Origin: Deltaproteobacteria bacterium
GTDB taxonomy: Bacteria > Desulfobacterota_D > UBA1144 > Nemesobacterales > JAJCZQ01
Length of the DNA stretch: 64,000 bases
NCBI GenBank assembly: GCA_029262335.1
Contig: JAJCZQ010000019.1
Span: forward strand, 1 to 64,000
Direction: 5' to 3'
Shown: one piece after another, positions 36,096-44,362 of the stretch
How the letters are laid out: each line of letters starts with the position of its first letter
Numbering within the stretch: position 1 is the first letter of the stretch
Made by a program: the position numbers and the translations under genes
Notes under the pieces: model-generated
The model's database searches: none
Told to the model about the DNA's origin: nothing
Seen by the model: only the letters and a program-made list of their open reading frames with translations

Positions 36096-36427
36096 GCTAT
36101 TTTATCAAGACTTTTATCCAGTGTCCAAAGCCTGAAACCACTCAGCAAAGAAGATGCCAGTATATTTAGGTCGATCCACCCAAGGCCAAGTCCATACAGC
36201 TTTTGTTCTTCAATGAGTCCCAGAACTTCCTGATAACTGGCAGTATCTGATTTTGGCAGATTTTTTATAAGTCTTAATATTTGGGCCCGGTTTTTAAAAT
36301 TGCCGCATGCAAGTTCGCCCAAAATATATTCATTTGTGGAGACGAGGCCCTGTTCAAGTAAAGAAATAAGGCCTTCATTCCCTGTTCTGAAATGGTCAAT
36401 CCAGACCGATGTATCAACCAAAACCAT
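36083..36427 (-). CDS. vapC: VapC-type PIN-domain ribonuclease toxin
   Basis: A 114-residue PIN domain. The acidic active-site residues are all present: Asp5 (VDTSVWID), Glu38 (ILGELACG), Asp86 (GWIDLNIL) and Asp104 (WTLDKSL). VapC toxins are Mg2+-dependent endoribonucleases that cleave tRNA or rRNA and are neutralised by VapB. It lies 4 bp after vapB on the same strand. The length is normal for the family and nothing suggests inactivation. Confidence 0.9.
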   Translation of the reverse strand: MVLVDTSVWIDHFRTGNEGLISLLEQGLVSTNEYILGELACGNFKNRAQILRLIKNLPKSDTASYQEVLGLIEEQKLYGLGLGWIDLNILASSLLSGFRLWTLDKSLDKIAKNL

Positions 36428-36431
36428 GCGA

Positions 36432-36623
36432 TTAGTTATTGCGTCTTCTTTTTACAGTCTTGGCATTCTTTTCGGTACCACCTAGTTTTGCCAGTCTTTT
36501 TGCACTTTCTGCAGAAATAAGTGCTTCGAGGCCAAGCTTTACGAGGGAAGTTTTTTCTTTTATCCCTGTTAGTGCCGCTGCATCAGCTATTAATTTTTCA
36601 TCAATATTTAACGTAGTTCTCAT
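36432..36623 (-). CDS. vapB: VapB-type antitoxin
   Basis: The start is placed at codon 13 of the longest frame (MRTTLNIDEKL), which is where this VapB class normally begins; the upstream codons would lie inside the operator. The 63-residue protein has the beta-strand MRTTLNID and helices LIADAAALTGIKEKTSLVKLGLEALI typical of VapB antitoxins fused to SARRLARLGG-like tail (here SAKRLAKLGGTEKN), which wraps around VapC. It binds its own operator. The -10 is only 7 nt before this ATG, and there is no ribosome site. Confidence 0.85.
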   Translation of the reverse strand: MRTTLNIDEKLIADAAALTGIKEKTSLVKLGLEALISAESAKRLAKLGGTEKNAKTVKRRRNN

Positions 36624-36659
36624 ATGCACAAGTATGCATGTTTCATGCATATGAGTCAA
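36621..36659 (-). promoter_or_regulatory. vapBC operator-promoter
   Basis: Minus strand -35 TTGACT (36654-36659), 17-bp spacer, -10 CATACT (36631-36636). Nested perfect inverted repeats overlap it: CATATGCA/TGCATATG (36621-36628 and 36646-36653) and ATGCATG/CATGCAT (36634-36640 and 36644-36650). The ATG lies in the outer arm. Confidence 0.65.
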
Positions 36660-36684
36660 ATTAGGTAAACATCATGATTAAGAT

Positions 36685-37086
36685 TTATTTCTCATGGGCC
36701 TTTAGCTCACTCATCAGTTCTTTTGCCTCCTGGTCCCTTATCTGTTTTAGTTCACCCATCTGCTCGGCTGAAAGAATCTGGTCCAGCTTACTGTCTGTCA
36801 CTTTCTGGTTTTTCACAATCTCTTTTTTCATGTCCTCGAGTTTAAAAATTCCCGGTTTTTCACCTTTTTCAGGATTGAAACCATATTTTTGAAAAGTACT
36901 CAGGTTCTCCTGGTAGCTTTGTAGAAATATTGGCCTGGTTTCTTTCTCCTGCTCAGGAGTCATACTGAGCTTTTCGGAAACATTGCTGAAATATTTATCA
37001 AAAGCAGCAGATTCTTCCGCAGCTGCTGAGAAAGGCAATACAAGAACAAAAAGTAATATTACAATTGATGCGCTTAATAATTTCAT
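36685..37086 (-). CDS. Spy/CpxP-like periplasmic protein
   Basis: The start is set at the ATG at 37086 because AAGGAG lies 5 nt upstream; the GTG two codons earlier overlaps that site. A signal peptide (about 22 residues, ends SAAAE) precedes an all-helical mature part with LSMTPEQEKETRPIFLQSYQ and LDQILSAEQMGELKQIRDQE, resembling the LTPEQ...LTxEQ repeats of Spy/CpxP-type envelope chaperones. A role in envelope stress is inference from that pattern. It stands alone between vapBC and nuoG. Confidence 0.6.
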   Translation of the reverse strand: MKLLSASIVILLFVLVLPFSAAAEESAAFDKYFSNVSEKLSMTPEQEKETRPIFLQSYQENLSTFQKYGFNPEKGEKPGIFKLEDMKKEIVKNQKVTDSKLDQILSAEQMGELKQIRDQEAKELMSELKAHEK

Positions 37087-37092
37087 ATTCAC

Positions 37093-37522
37093 TCCTTAGT
37101 AAATAGTTTTGGATAAGTTAACACCAATTAGAGGAGAAAGATAATAAAAGTCTGTCATCTCTTAACTCCGGTATTCAAAAAATAGTGCAATTAGTTTCTA
37201 TTCAAATTTATATTTTGGTTACTTAACCACATTGATATTAATCAGTACATGTAAGAGATCAGCTGTCATTGCGAACGGAGTGAAGCAATCTCATGAAAAC
37301 GGGAGATCGTCACGCCTTAGGCTCGCGATGACATATTAATTACCCTAAATTTCCGCCTTCACAGGAATGACATTGTACATAGTGTGTCATCTCGAAGGAT
37401 TGAAACGACTGAGAGATCTAAGGTTTTTCCAGATAGTAAAATTACATATATATAAGGTTAAATCTTGAATTAACACCTACCTTAGATAAACTCTTGATGA
37501 GTTTTTTCCCGGAGTATTTAAA
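37093..37522. other. Repeat-filled gap upstream of nuoG
   Basis: 430 bp without a supportable gene. It holds a family D repeat (37265-37332, GTCATTGCGAACGGAGTGAA to GGCTCGCGATGAC) and a related element at about 37383-37425 (GTCATCTCGAAGG...GAGAGATCTAAGG). The nuoG ribosome site (GGAG) is at 37511. Confidence 0.6.
37265..37332 (+). repeat. Family D repeat
   Basis: The two ends (GTCATTGCGAACGGAGTGAAG and GCTCGCGATGAC) are partial inverted repeats, as in the copy at 10857. Confidence 0.75.
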
Positions 37523-39115
37523 TTGCCAAAAATTACAATTGATGATATCGAAATTGAAGTAGAAGAAGGGCAGAATATTATTCAGGCTGCATCTGGACTT
37601 GGTATAGAAATACCTCATTTTTGCTACCACCCTTCCCTGAGTGTCGTGGCCCAGTGCAGGCAGTGCCTTGTCGAAGTTGACGGTGTACCCAAAGTCCTTC
37701 CGGCATGTAACACTTACGTTAGAGAAGGCCTTGTAGTAAAAACAAACTCTGAAAAAGCTGTTAAAGCACGTGAAGCTACCGTAGAGTTCACACTGATAAA
37801 CCACCCACTCGACTGCCCAATATGCGATAAAGGTGGAGAATGCCCCCTTCAGCTTACCACATTTAATCACGGCCCCGGCTACAGCAGGGTTGAAGGCCCC
37901 CAGGAAAAGAAAGTAAGACAAAAATATTACCTCAGTGACAGGATCATGTACGACCCTAACAGGTGCATAATGTGTACCAGGTGCATGAGGTTTACAGATG
38001 AAGTTACAGAGACAAAAGAACTCGGAACAAACGGCAGGGGATTCAGAAAGAAAATTGATATTTTCCCTGGCAAAAAGCTTGATAATGAACTTGCAGGAAA
38101 TGTAATAGACCTTTGTCCTGTCGGGGCTCTTCTCGACAAGGAAAATCTTCATGAAGAAAGGGTCTGGTACTGGGAGTTTACAGACAGCATTTGCACACTA
38201 TGCAGCAACGGCTGCAATTTCACAGTAGGAGTTGACCCAAGGAAGGGAAAAGTATCACGCATTAGGCCAAGGCCTAACCCTGATGTAAATGAATACTGGA
38301 TATGTGATAAAGGCAGATATGGCTTTAAGGAAGTACAGGAAGAAAACCGCCTTAGGGAACCCATCATTAAGAACGGCGACGGGTATGAAACAACTACCTG
38401 GGATAATGCACTTGATCTATTTTATAAAAAACTAAGTGAGATTTCAGCGCTGGCTCATCTTAATATTGCTATTGTTGCTTCACCAACTCTTACAAATGAA
38501 GAACTCTTTCTCGCATCAAAGCTCAGTGAGAAACTCCAGGCTGACCACCTGGTATCAAATATAGGTTTTAACAACGGCAAAAAGAAATTCAAAATTATCA
38601 GCTCAGACCCCTACCCAAATTCACGAGGTGTAAGGGATATGGGTATATCAACAAACCTGAGAGAAATAATTCAGCTTATAATAGATAAAAAAATAGATGC
38701 AGTATTTGTAATTGGTGACGACCTGATTGGATATGCTGAGGAACCTGATCTTTCAAAACTAAAGGAAGCCTTAGGCAGCCTTTCTTTCCTTGCGGTACTT
38801 GATTCAAAGCTTACCGGGACTGCACATTTTGCTGACCTTATAATGCCCGGGGCGACTGCTTATGAAAAAGACGGTACTTATACAAATGACCAGGGAAGGG
38901 TCCAGCAAATAAAGGCCGCGATTAAACCACCTGGTACTGCAAAACCTGAATGGGAAGTACTAAATCTTATAGGCAGCAAATTTGACGAGTTGGGATTCAA
39001 TTTTTCCCATCCGAGTGAAATAATGGCCGACCTTTCGGGTAAAAACAAATCATTCAGCGGGATAAATTATGAGAGGGTCGGTTTTTTGGGATCTTCTACT
39101 GCTCTTGAAAACTAA
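37523..39115 (+). CDS. nuoG: NADH-quinone oxidoreductase subunit G
   Basis: A 530-residue complex I subunit with a TTG start and GGAG 8 nt upstream. Iron-sulfur ligands are clear: a [2Fe-2S] ferredoxin site (Cys34, Cys45, Cys48, Cys62), a His-Cys cluster (His94, Cys98, Cys101, Cys107), a [4Fe-4S] site (CIMCTRC...CPVGAL) and a further site CTLCSNGC...CDKGRYG in the molybdopterin-like domain. The C-terminal molybdopterin-like domain is shortened compared with the about 900-residue E. coli protein, as in many non-enteric NuoG. It passes electrons along the peripheral arm. nuoH follows 17 bp later; nuoE/F upstream and nuoI downstream are absent. Confidence 0.95.
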   Translation: MPKITIDDIEIEVEEGQNIIQAASGLGIEIPHFCYHPSLSVVAQCRQCLVEVDGVPKVLPACNTYVREGLVVKTNSEKAVKAREATVEFTLINHPLDCPICDKGGECPLQLTTFNHGPGYSRVEGPQEKKVRQKYYLSDRIMYDPNRCIMCTRCMRFTDEVTETKELGTNGRGFRKKIDIFPGKKLDNELAGNVIDLCPVGALLDKENLHEERVWYWEFTDSICTLCSNGCNFTVGVDPRKGKVSRIRPRPNPDVNEYWICDKGRYGFKEVQEENRLREPIIKNGDGYETTTWDNALDLFYKKLSEISALAHLNIAIVASPTLTNEELFLASKLSEKLQADHLVSNIGFNNGKKKFKIISSDPYPNSRGVRDMGISTNLREIIQLIIDKKIDAVFVIGDDLIGYAEEPDLSKLKEALGSLSFLAVLDSKLTGTAHFADLIMPGATAYEKDGTYTNDQGRVQQIKAAIKPPGTAKPEWEVLNLIGSKFDELGFNFSHPSEIMADLSGKNKSFSGINYERVGFLGSSTALEN

Positions 39116-39132
39116 AATTTTAAAATAAGAAC

Positions 39133-40182
39133 ATGACTGGAATTGAGATAGGAATAGTATTAGTAAAAATTGCGCTTATGGCCTTTGTGGTCCTTACAGC
39201 CGTAGCGTATCTTACATATGCTGAAAGGCGTGTGAGTGCTGCCATCCAGGACAGGATAGGCCCAAACCGTGTCGGGCCGTTCGGCCTTCTTCAGCCCCTT
39301 GCGGATGGAATAAAATTTATATTCAAAGAAGATATAATTCCTGCCAATACAAGTAAGGTACTGTTTGTCATTGCACCTGCTTTTACACTCGTCACAGCAC
39401 TTGCTGCACTCGCGGTAATACCTATAGGACAGGGGTTTGACACGAACCTCTTTGGACTTTTAAGTGAAACAGTAAGGATAAATTTTCAGATCGCAGATGT
39501 TAACATTGGCCTTCTGTATGTGCTTGCCATAAGCTCCCTCAGTGTTTACGGGATCGTACTTGGCGGATGGGCATCCAACAGTAAATACTCACTTCTTGGC
39601 GGCCTTCGCGGCGCAGCCCAGATGATAAGTTATGAACTTGCCCTCGGACTTTCATTACTAGGCGTAATCGCCATAACCGGATCACTTAGGCTTGGGACTA
39701 TCATAGAATATCAGCAGCAGTGGTGGTTTATGTTTTTACAGCCACTTGGTTTTGTAATTTTTGTTATCTCTGCATTTGCGGAAACCAACAGATTACCTTT
39801 TGACCTCCCGGAAGCAGAACCGGAAATTGTTGCAGGTTATCACACCGAATACAGTAGTATGAAATTCGCCATGTTTTTTATGGCTGAATACACTCATATG
39901 ATTGTTGCTTCGTGTATGATCGTGGCTCTTTTTCTGGGTGGTTGGTATCCGCTTCCTTATATTGGATGGGGTGAAATTGATATTGTAAAACACTGGTACC
40001 TGCCCCCGCTTATATTCCTCGGCAAAGTTGTGTTTATGCTGTTTGTATTTATATGGGTCAGGTGGACACTGCCAAGATTCAGGTACGACCAGGTAATGAA
40101 ACTCGGCTGGAAAGTCCTTTTGCCTCTTGCTATTTTAAACCTGATTGTAACAAGTGTATTGATTCTTTTTGGTCTACTCTAG
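39133..40182 (+). CDS. nuoH: NADH-quinone oxidoreductase subunit H
   Basis: A 349-residue membrane subunit of complex I at the quinone-binding site. Hallmarks are AYLTYAERRVSAAIQDRIGPNRVGPFGLLQPLADGIK-type sequence near residues 25-60 (split here as YAERRVSAAIQDRIGPNRV), LGGWASNSKYSLLGGLRG, ISYELALG, and FAETNRLPFDLPEAEPEIVAGYHTEY near residues 215-240. About 8 transmembrane helices and normal length. It follows nuoG with 17 bp between and no clear ribosome site. The next gene is on the other strand, so this is a two-gene nuoGH unit. Confidence 0.96.
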   Translation: MTGIEIGIVLVKIALMAFVVLTAVAYLTYAERRVSAAIQDRIGPNRVGPFGLLQPLADGIKFIFKEDIIPANTSKVLFVIAPAFTLVTALAALAVIPIGQGFDTNLFGLLSETVRINFQIADVNIGLLYVLAISSLSVYGIVLGGWASNSKYSLLGGLRGAAQMISYELALGLSLLGVIAITGSLRLGTIIEYQQQWWFMFLQPLGFVIFVISAFAETNRLPFDLPEAEPEIVAGYHTEYSSMKFAMFFMAEYTHMIVASCMIVALFLGGWYPLPYIGWGEIDIVKHWYLPPLIFLGKVVFMLFVFIWVRWTLPRFRYDQVMKLGWKVLLPLAILNLIVTSVLILFGLL

Positions 40183-40200
40183 ATAGTTTTTATCGCAAGA

Positions 40201-40950
40201 CTAGAATAATTTATTTACCAGTTCCGAAACAAGATTACCAATATATTCCCTGTTAAAATTACCGGTACGCAGTTTTATTTTGTCATTAATACTTTCTCTT
40301 GCCCTTTGAAAAGACCTGCCTCTCCCATGGATTATTTTAACTTTCATGTCACCTGCAAAATAAGGATAGATAGTCCTTAAATTATATTCCGGTGGAAGGA
40401 TGTAAAATCTTATAGTTGAACTATAAAGTGCTTTTCTAAAACTCGGCTGGTCCTGCGAGCTAATATTTTCTACCCTGAATTCATTATAGATATTAATCCA
40501 GCTGTTAAAAAATTCTGATATTTTTTCACTTTTTCTATAAAGCAGTACGCCGGTATTACACTCAGGAAAACATTCAAGTCCCGGATTATCCATCAATCTG
40601 CCCGACCTTTTTGGTGCATGGGCAGCTGCAAGATCAAAGTTGTCGAGTAATTCAAATAATTCATTAATGGGTTCTAATAGTTCAGTATCTGAATCGAGAA
40701 AGAGCGTCTTATCAAAAGGAGAATTTAGAAGGGACTCAATTCTTTCAGTTTTATGCCCTGTCCCTGAGGTTGAAGTAATTATTTTATCAAAAAGTTTGTC
40801 ATCTATAAAATCTTTTCCCTTGCCATCTGTAAAGATAGCAATAGGTATGTCCGGCAACATTGATTTAACAGATTTAGCAGAGTTATTTGCTTCCTTAATA
40901 TAGTCTTCTCCGGAAACAAAATATATTATACCTCGGTCATTTTTTTGCAT
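40201..40950 (-). CDS. GT-A nucleotide-diphosphosugar transferase-like protein
   Basis: A 249-residue soluble GT-A fold protein. It has an N-terminal strand-helix (GIIYFVSGEDYIKEANNSAKS), IAIFTD, the metal-binding DxD in KTLFLDSDTEL (near residue 95), CNTGVLLYRKSEK and a late His-containing KIIHGRG. This is the layout of GT8-like and related putative nucleotide-diphosphosugar transferases. The substrate is unknown. It lies 13 bp after the cupin gene on the same strand, so the two are probably cotranscribed. The end faces nuoH convergently. Confidence 0.75.
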   Translation of the reverse strand: MQKNDRGIIYFVSGEDYIKEANNSAKSVKSMLPDIPIAIFTDGKGKDFIDDKLFDKIITSTSGTGHKTERIESLLNSPFDKTLFLDSDTELLEPINELFELLDNFDLAAAHAPKRSGRLMDNPGLECFPECNTGVLLYRKSEKISEFFNSWINIYNEFRVENISSQDQPSFRKALYSSTIRFYILPPEYNLRTIYPYFAGDMKVKIIHGRGRSFQRARESINDKIKLRTGNFNREYIGNLVSELVNKLF

Positions 40951-40963
40951 TTTATTTAAATTT

Positions 40964-41320
40964 TTAATCTTTTAAAATTTTTATGTGGTCATCGCCATTA
41001 GGAACTAAACAAAGAAACTCAAAAGGTTCATCACCCGTAACTTCATACCAGTGAGGAGTACCTGAGGGGATAAAAACCACATCATCTTTTTCAACTTCGT
41101 AAATTTCATCACCTATCCCAATGCGTGCCTTACCTGATAATACGTACTGCTCATGTTCTACAGTATTGGTATGAGCTGGCATTCCTCCCCCGGGATTTAT
41201 TACAAATTTCCTCATTGCAAAGTTTGGCGCTTCTTCAGGGCTTATTAGTATTTGCCTTGTAGTACCTTCACCTGCTTTGACTTCTTCGGATGGTATGTGA
41301 TTAACTTTTTTAACTGTCAT
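40964..41320 (-). CDS. Cupin-domain protein
   Basis: A 118-residue single-domain cupin. Motif 1 appears as INPGGGMPAHTNTVEHEQYVLSGKARIG-like sequence (PGGGMPAHTNTVEHEQYVL, residues of about 50-70, with two His and one Glu as metal ligands) and motif 2 as DVVFIPSGTPHWYEVTG. Such small cupins bind a metal and act as isomerases, oxygenases or ligand sensors. No reaction can be assigned. It is the first gene of a two-gene unit with the glycosyltransferase. Confidence 0.85.
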   Translation of the reverse strand: MTVKKVNHIPSEEVKAGEGTTRQILISPEEAPNFAMRKFVINPGGGMPAHTNTVEHEQYVLSGKARIGIGDEIYEVEKDDVVFIPSGTPHWYEVTGDEPFEFLCLVPNGDDHIKILKD

Positions 41321-41360
41321 AATCTAAAAGAATATCATATAGTTTAAAGTTTTCTCTAAA

Positions 41361-41389
41361 TGCCCTTAGATTCAGAGTGCTGTAGCGCT
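41361..41389 (-). repeat. 29-bp direct repeat, copy 1 (remnant of a gene 3' end)
   Basis: Identical over 29 bp to 41443-41471. Read on the minus strand it encodes ALQHSESKGI and then a stop, almost the same C-terminus as the RHH gene next to it (ALQHSESKGN). It appears to be a duplicated 3' end with nothing of the rest of the gene. Confidence 0.7.
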
Positions 41390-41437
41390 TGACCGTTTAG
41401 AAGTGGAACCTATTCCTAATTAGCGAATTGAATTTCC

Positions 41438-41710
41438 TTAATTGCCCTTAGATTCAGAGTGCTGTAGCGCTACCCAATCTTTCATAAGATTTTTAATTTG
41501 TGTCTGGTACTTTACGCCGTTTAGATCTGATTTAGCCCTGAATGCGCCTAGTAAATCTTCAGGAATTTTTATACTTATAAGTTTTGTTTTCTTTGGCTTA
41601 GCCTGAAAAAAAATAGTTCTATAATCATCTAAAAATACGAGTATCTGCTCAGGCTTCATTTTTGAACATTTCTCAAGATACTCTGGTGTGAAGTACTGTA
41701 TAGTTTTCAT
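41438..41710 (-). CDS. RHH/CopG-like DNA-binding antitoxin-like protein
   Basis: A 90-residue protein. The C-terminal half carries the BrnA/CopG-like pattern KLISIKIPEDLLGAFRAKSDLNGVKYQTQIKNLMKDWV: a strand followed by two helices (ribbon-helix-helix). The N-terminal half (YFTPEYLEKCSKMKPEQILVFLDDYR) is a helix pair common in antitoxins paired with nucleotidyltransferases. Its start overlaps the end of the nucleotidyltransferase gene by 4 bp (ATGA). It probably represses the operon and neutralises the partner. The last codons lie in a 29-bp direct repeat. Confidence 0.75.
   Translation of the reverse strand: MKTIQYFTPEYLEKCSKMKPEQILVFLDDYRTIFFQAKPKKTKLISIKIPEDLLGAFRAKSDLNGVKYQTQIKNLMKDWVALQHSESKGN
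41443..41471 (-). repeat. 29-bp direct repeat, copy 2
   Basis: The intact copy. It codes for the last ten or so residues of the RHH protein, 82 bp away from copy 1. Confidence 0.75.
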
Positions 41711-42171
41711 TTTCTAATCATCCTGAGGGCTTTTACATCTTCTATGTCCTGTGCCCTGTTACTCTTATCCTTTAATTTTATGAGGTCATCAATTGAAATA
41801 ACCCTTAAATTTTGCCCGTGAATTTTTATATTTTTTATTTTATAGTTCTTAACATCCTCGGTGATCAATATATCTACTGAATCTGCAGGATTATCCGGTC
41901 TGGTAAAATTCCAGGCCAACATATTTTTATTCTTTATATACTCTTCCCTGAAATTAAATACATCTTCTGCTTTTAACGGAAGTTTAGAAATTAACCCAAG
42001 CTCTTTAAGGGCTATTTCTGCATTAATCATACTGTCTTTATTAAGTTGAATAATAATATCAATATCCACAGTACCCCTTACAACTCCGTGCAGGGCAACC
42101 GCGTATCCACCGACAATTGCATAATTGACTTTATGCTTTTTTAGAACTTCAACAACATCCAGGATAAACAT
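41707..42171 (-). CDS. Nucleotidyltransferase, MNT/AbiEii-like toxin candidate
   Basis: A 154-residue protein of the polymerase-beta nucleotidyltransferase superfamily. It has VNYAIVGGYAVALHG (GG motif, residues 15-29) and RGTVDIDIII with the DxD metal site, then the C-terminal VISIDDLIKLKDKSNRAQDIEDVKAL helix typical of AbiEii/MntA-like and DUF6036-like proteins. Partnered with the overlapping RHH gene it forms a likely toxin-antitoxin module. A perfect 16-bp palindrome lies 3 bp before its ATG and there is no Shine-Dalgarno. Confidence 0.8.
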   Translation of the reverse strand: MFILDVVEVLKKHKVNYAIVGGYAVALHGVVRGTVDIDIIIQLNKDSMINAEIALKELGLISKLPLKAEDVFNFREEYIKNKNMLAWNFTRPDNPADSVDILITEDVKNYKIKNIKIHGQNLRVISIDDLIKLKDKSNRAQDIEDVKALRMIRK

Positions 42172-42190
42172 TAGTATATACTAGTATATA
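42172..42190 (-). promoter_or_regulatory. Palindromic operator of the nucleotidyltransferase/RHH pair
   Basis: TATATACTAGTATATA (42175-42190) is a perfect palindrome, and TAGTATATACTA (42172-42183) is another that overlaps it. TAGTAT on the minus strand ends 6 nt before the ATG, a leaderless -10 arrangement. Confidence 0.55.
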
Positions 42191-42209
42191 TCATATTATT
42201 TTTAATAGC

Positions 42210-42235
42210 TACCCTCCCCCTGAAATGGGGAGGGA
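42210..42235 (+). repeat. Family A repeat, partial
   Basis: Only the hairpin part is present (ACCCTCCCCCTGAAATGGGG and AGGG). This gap (42172-42697, 526 bp) has no supportable gene and is nearly all repeats. Confidence 0.6.
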
Positions 42236-42242
42236 AAAAGGC

Positions 42243-42298
42243 ATGTCATTCCCAACATGCTGAGTCATGAGCTTGTCGAATGGATTGGGAATCCAGAT
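42243..42298 (+). repeat. Family C repeat with embedded element
   Basis: GTCATTCCCAACATGC at one end and ATTGGGAATCCAG at the other, with AGCTTGTCGAATGG inside, a motif also seen at 42594 and 53168. Confidence 0.55.
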
Positions 42299-42321
42299 CC
42301 TGTCATTGCGAATCAATAACC

Positions 42322-42447
42322 CCTTCCCCTGCGCATTCGCGGGGGTTGAGAGTATGTGCATGTTGTTACTTAACCTAAATATAAATTTGAATTGAGTTTG
42401 GAGATCGTATTTATATGTTGCCATAGTTATAGGCTGGGATGGGGGTA
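42322..42447 (-). repeat. Family A repeat split by insert B2
   Basis: The halves at 42322-42345 (CCTTCCCCTGCGCATTCGCG...) and 42431-42447 (AGGCTGGGATGGGGG) form one minus-strand copy, separated by 85 bp. Confidence 0.65.
42346..42430 (-). repeat. Insert B2 nested in family A repeat
   Basis: 85 bp starting TTGAGAGT, with CTAAATATAAATTT and ending CCATAGTTAT. It is a shorter relative of the insert at 6478-6644, in the opposite orientation relative to its host repeat. Confidence 0.45.
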
Positions 42448-42510
42448 AGTTCTATCAAAATAGTAATTTTATTAGACTATTTCTGCCCCAGAAATATTTT
42501 GCCGTATTAC

Positions 42511-42548
42511 TACCCCCACCCTGACCCTCCCCCCTCAAGGGGGAGGGA
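42511..42548 (+). repeat. Family A repeat, + copy
   Basis: Starts TACCCCCACCCTGACC and closes with GGGGGAGGGA; nearly identical to the copy at 6239. Confidence 0.75.
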
Positions 42549-42556
42549 AAAAGACT

Positions 42557-42584
42557 GTCATTCCGGACTACGATCCGGAATCTC
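42557..42584 (+). repeat. Family C repeat
   Basis: ATTCCGGA and TCCGGAAT arms around CTACGA; followed by CTCGCTTTT, so it could also terminate transcription. Confidence 0.7.
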
Positions 42585-42593
42585 GCTTTTATC

Positions 42594-42634
42594 CTGCGAA
42601 GTCCTGAGCCCGGTCGAATGGCATCTTGTATCAT
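42594..42634 (+). repeat. Family E repeat (CCTGAGCCCGGTCGAATGGCATCTTG type)
   Basis: Related to the element at 53168-53219 (CCTGAGACTTGTCGAAGG). Confidence 0.5.
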
Positions 42635-42697
42635 TTGTTATATTCCTCATACTATCGCAATATTTCCCAATTTCAGTAAAATGAATGGCTTAATAAA

Positions 42698-44314
42698 ATG
42701 AGTTATAAGCAACAGATCAGCAAGAGAAGAACATTTGGAATTATCAGCCACCCTGATGCCGGGAAAACTACGCTTACTGAAAAACTCCTGCTTTTCGGCG
42801 GAGCAATCCAGACGGCCGGTGCTGTTAAAAGCAATAAGATAAAAAAGACTGCAACCTCTGATTTTATGGAAATAGAAAAGCAGCGCGGTATTTCTGTGGC
42901 TACGTCAGTAATGGGTTTTGAATACGAGGACTTTAAAATTAATATTCTTGATACCCCGGGGCATAAAGACTTTGCCGAAGACACTTACCGGACACTTACC
43001 GCTGTGGACAGTGTAATACTGGTTGTAGACTGCGTGAAAGGGGTTGAAGAACAAACCCGCAAGCTTATGGAAGTCTGCAGGATGAGAAACACCCCTGTAA
43101 TAATTTTCATTAATAAACTAGACCGTGAGGGGCAGGACCCCTACGAACTACTCGATGAGATCGAAAAAGAGCTGAGTATTAATGTCCGACCTCTTACATG
43201 GCCTATTGGCATGGGATCAGGTTTTAAAGGTATCTATAACCTATATGAAAAGAACTTACAGCTCTTTAAATCCGGCAAAACCAAAATTAACGACGACGAT
43301 ATAATATCTATTTCTGACCTTAATGACCCTCTTCTCGATAAACAAATTGAAAAAGGAAATGCCGACAAACTAAGAGAAGATACAGACCTTATAGAAGGGA
43401 TTTATGAACTATTCGATGAAGAACTATATAAGGAAGGCCTTTTGGCACCTGTATTCTTTGGAAGTGCTATAAACAACTTCGGTGTTAGGGAAATGCTAAA
43501 CACCTTTATTAAAATTGCTCCCGAGCCAAGACCGCGCCCTACAGACAAACGTGACATAGACCCTTACGAAGATAAATTTAGTGGGTTTATTTTTAAGATT
43601 CATGCTAACCTTGACCCAAATCACCGTGACCGGATTGCTTTTTGCCGCGTAGTATCAGGCAAATTCGAACGAAACACATTTTATCATCATTCAGGTATTG
43701 ATAAGAAGCTCAGGTTTTCAAATCCAACAAGTTTTATGGCAAATGACAAACAGATACTGGAAGAAGCCTTTCCGGGAGATGTGGTAGGCCTTTACGATAC
43801 CGGCAACTTTAAGATTGGCGATACCCTGACCGAGGGAGAAAAAGTCCAATTTAGGGGAATACCAAGTTTCTCACCCGAAAAATTCCGCCAGCTTGTAAAC
43901 AATGATCCCATGAAATCCAAACAGCTTGATAAAGGAATACGTCAGCTTACGGATGAAGGGGTTGCACAGCTGTTTTTACAGGAACTTGAAAACATCAAGA
44001 TCATCGGCACAGTTGGCGATCTGCAGTTTGAAGTAATCCAGTTCAGGCTTTTACATGAATACAGCGCGGCCTGTTCATTCAAACCGCTCAACTATTTCAA
44101 GGCATGCTGGATTACGACTGAAAATAAGGAAGAACTTGAAAAATTTATCCTTCATAACAAACGTTTTGTTACCAAGGACAAAGACGAAAGGCTTGTATTT
44201 ATGGCAGAAAGCGCCTGGGCACTAAAAAACCGCCAGGAAAACTTCCCCGATATGGAATTCCACTTTACCTCAGAATTCAAAACCGACCAGGAGTATATAA
44301 AACAGTTGTATTAA
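42698..44314 (+). CDS. prfC: Peptide chain release factor 3
   Basis: A 538-residue translational GTPase that recycles RF1/RF2 from the ribosome after termination. G-motifs are visible: G1 [15 protein letters not shown], the G2 region [12 protein letters not shown]3 DTPGHKDF and G4 NKLDREG. The [13 protein letters not shown] segment and the RF3 domains II and III are intact, and the length is normal for RF3 rather than EF-G. No clear Shine-Dalgarno. It stands alone; a family A hairpin follows the stop and may terminate transcription. Confidence 0.96.
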   Translation: MSYKQQISKRRTFGIISHPDAGKTTLTEKLLLFGGAIQTAGAVKSNKIKKTATSDFMEIEKQRGISVATSVMGFEYEDFKINILDTPGHKDFAEDTYRTLTAVDSVILVVDCVKGVEEQTRKLMEVCRMRNTPVIIFINKLDREGQDPYELLDEIEKELSINVRPLTWPIGMGSGFKGIYNLYEKNLQLFKSGKTKINDDDIISISDLNDPLLDKQIEKGNADKLREDTDLIEGIYELFDEELYKEGLLAPVFFGSAINNFGVREMLNTFIKIAPEPRPRPTDKRDIDPYEDKFSGFIFKIHANLDPNHRDRIAFCRVVSGKFERNTFYHHSGIDKKLRFSNPTSFMANDKQILEEAFPGDVVGLYDTGNFKIGDTLTEGEKVQFRGIPSFSPEKFRQLVNNDPMKSKQLDKGIRQLTDEGVAQLFLQELENIKIIGTVGDLQFEVIQFRLLHEYSAACSFKPLNYFKACWITTENKEELEKFILHNKRFVTKDKDERLVFMAESAWALKNRQENFPDMEFHFTSEFKTDQEYIKQLY

Positions 44315-44320
44315 CTAATT

Positions 44321-44362
44321 CACCCCCATCCTGACCTTCCCCCTACTGTAAGGGGAAGGAAT
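44321..44362 (+). repeat. Family A repeat, 3' of prfC
   Basis: CACCCCCATCCTGACC then CCTTCCCC/GGGGAAGG stem. Its sequence is intermediate between the + and - forms of the family. Confidence 0.75.

Noticed and set aside
42209-42684. 71- and 81-residue frames between the toxin-antitoxin pair and prfC
   Set aside because: They run through dispersed palindromic repeats and have no ribosome site or domain.
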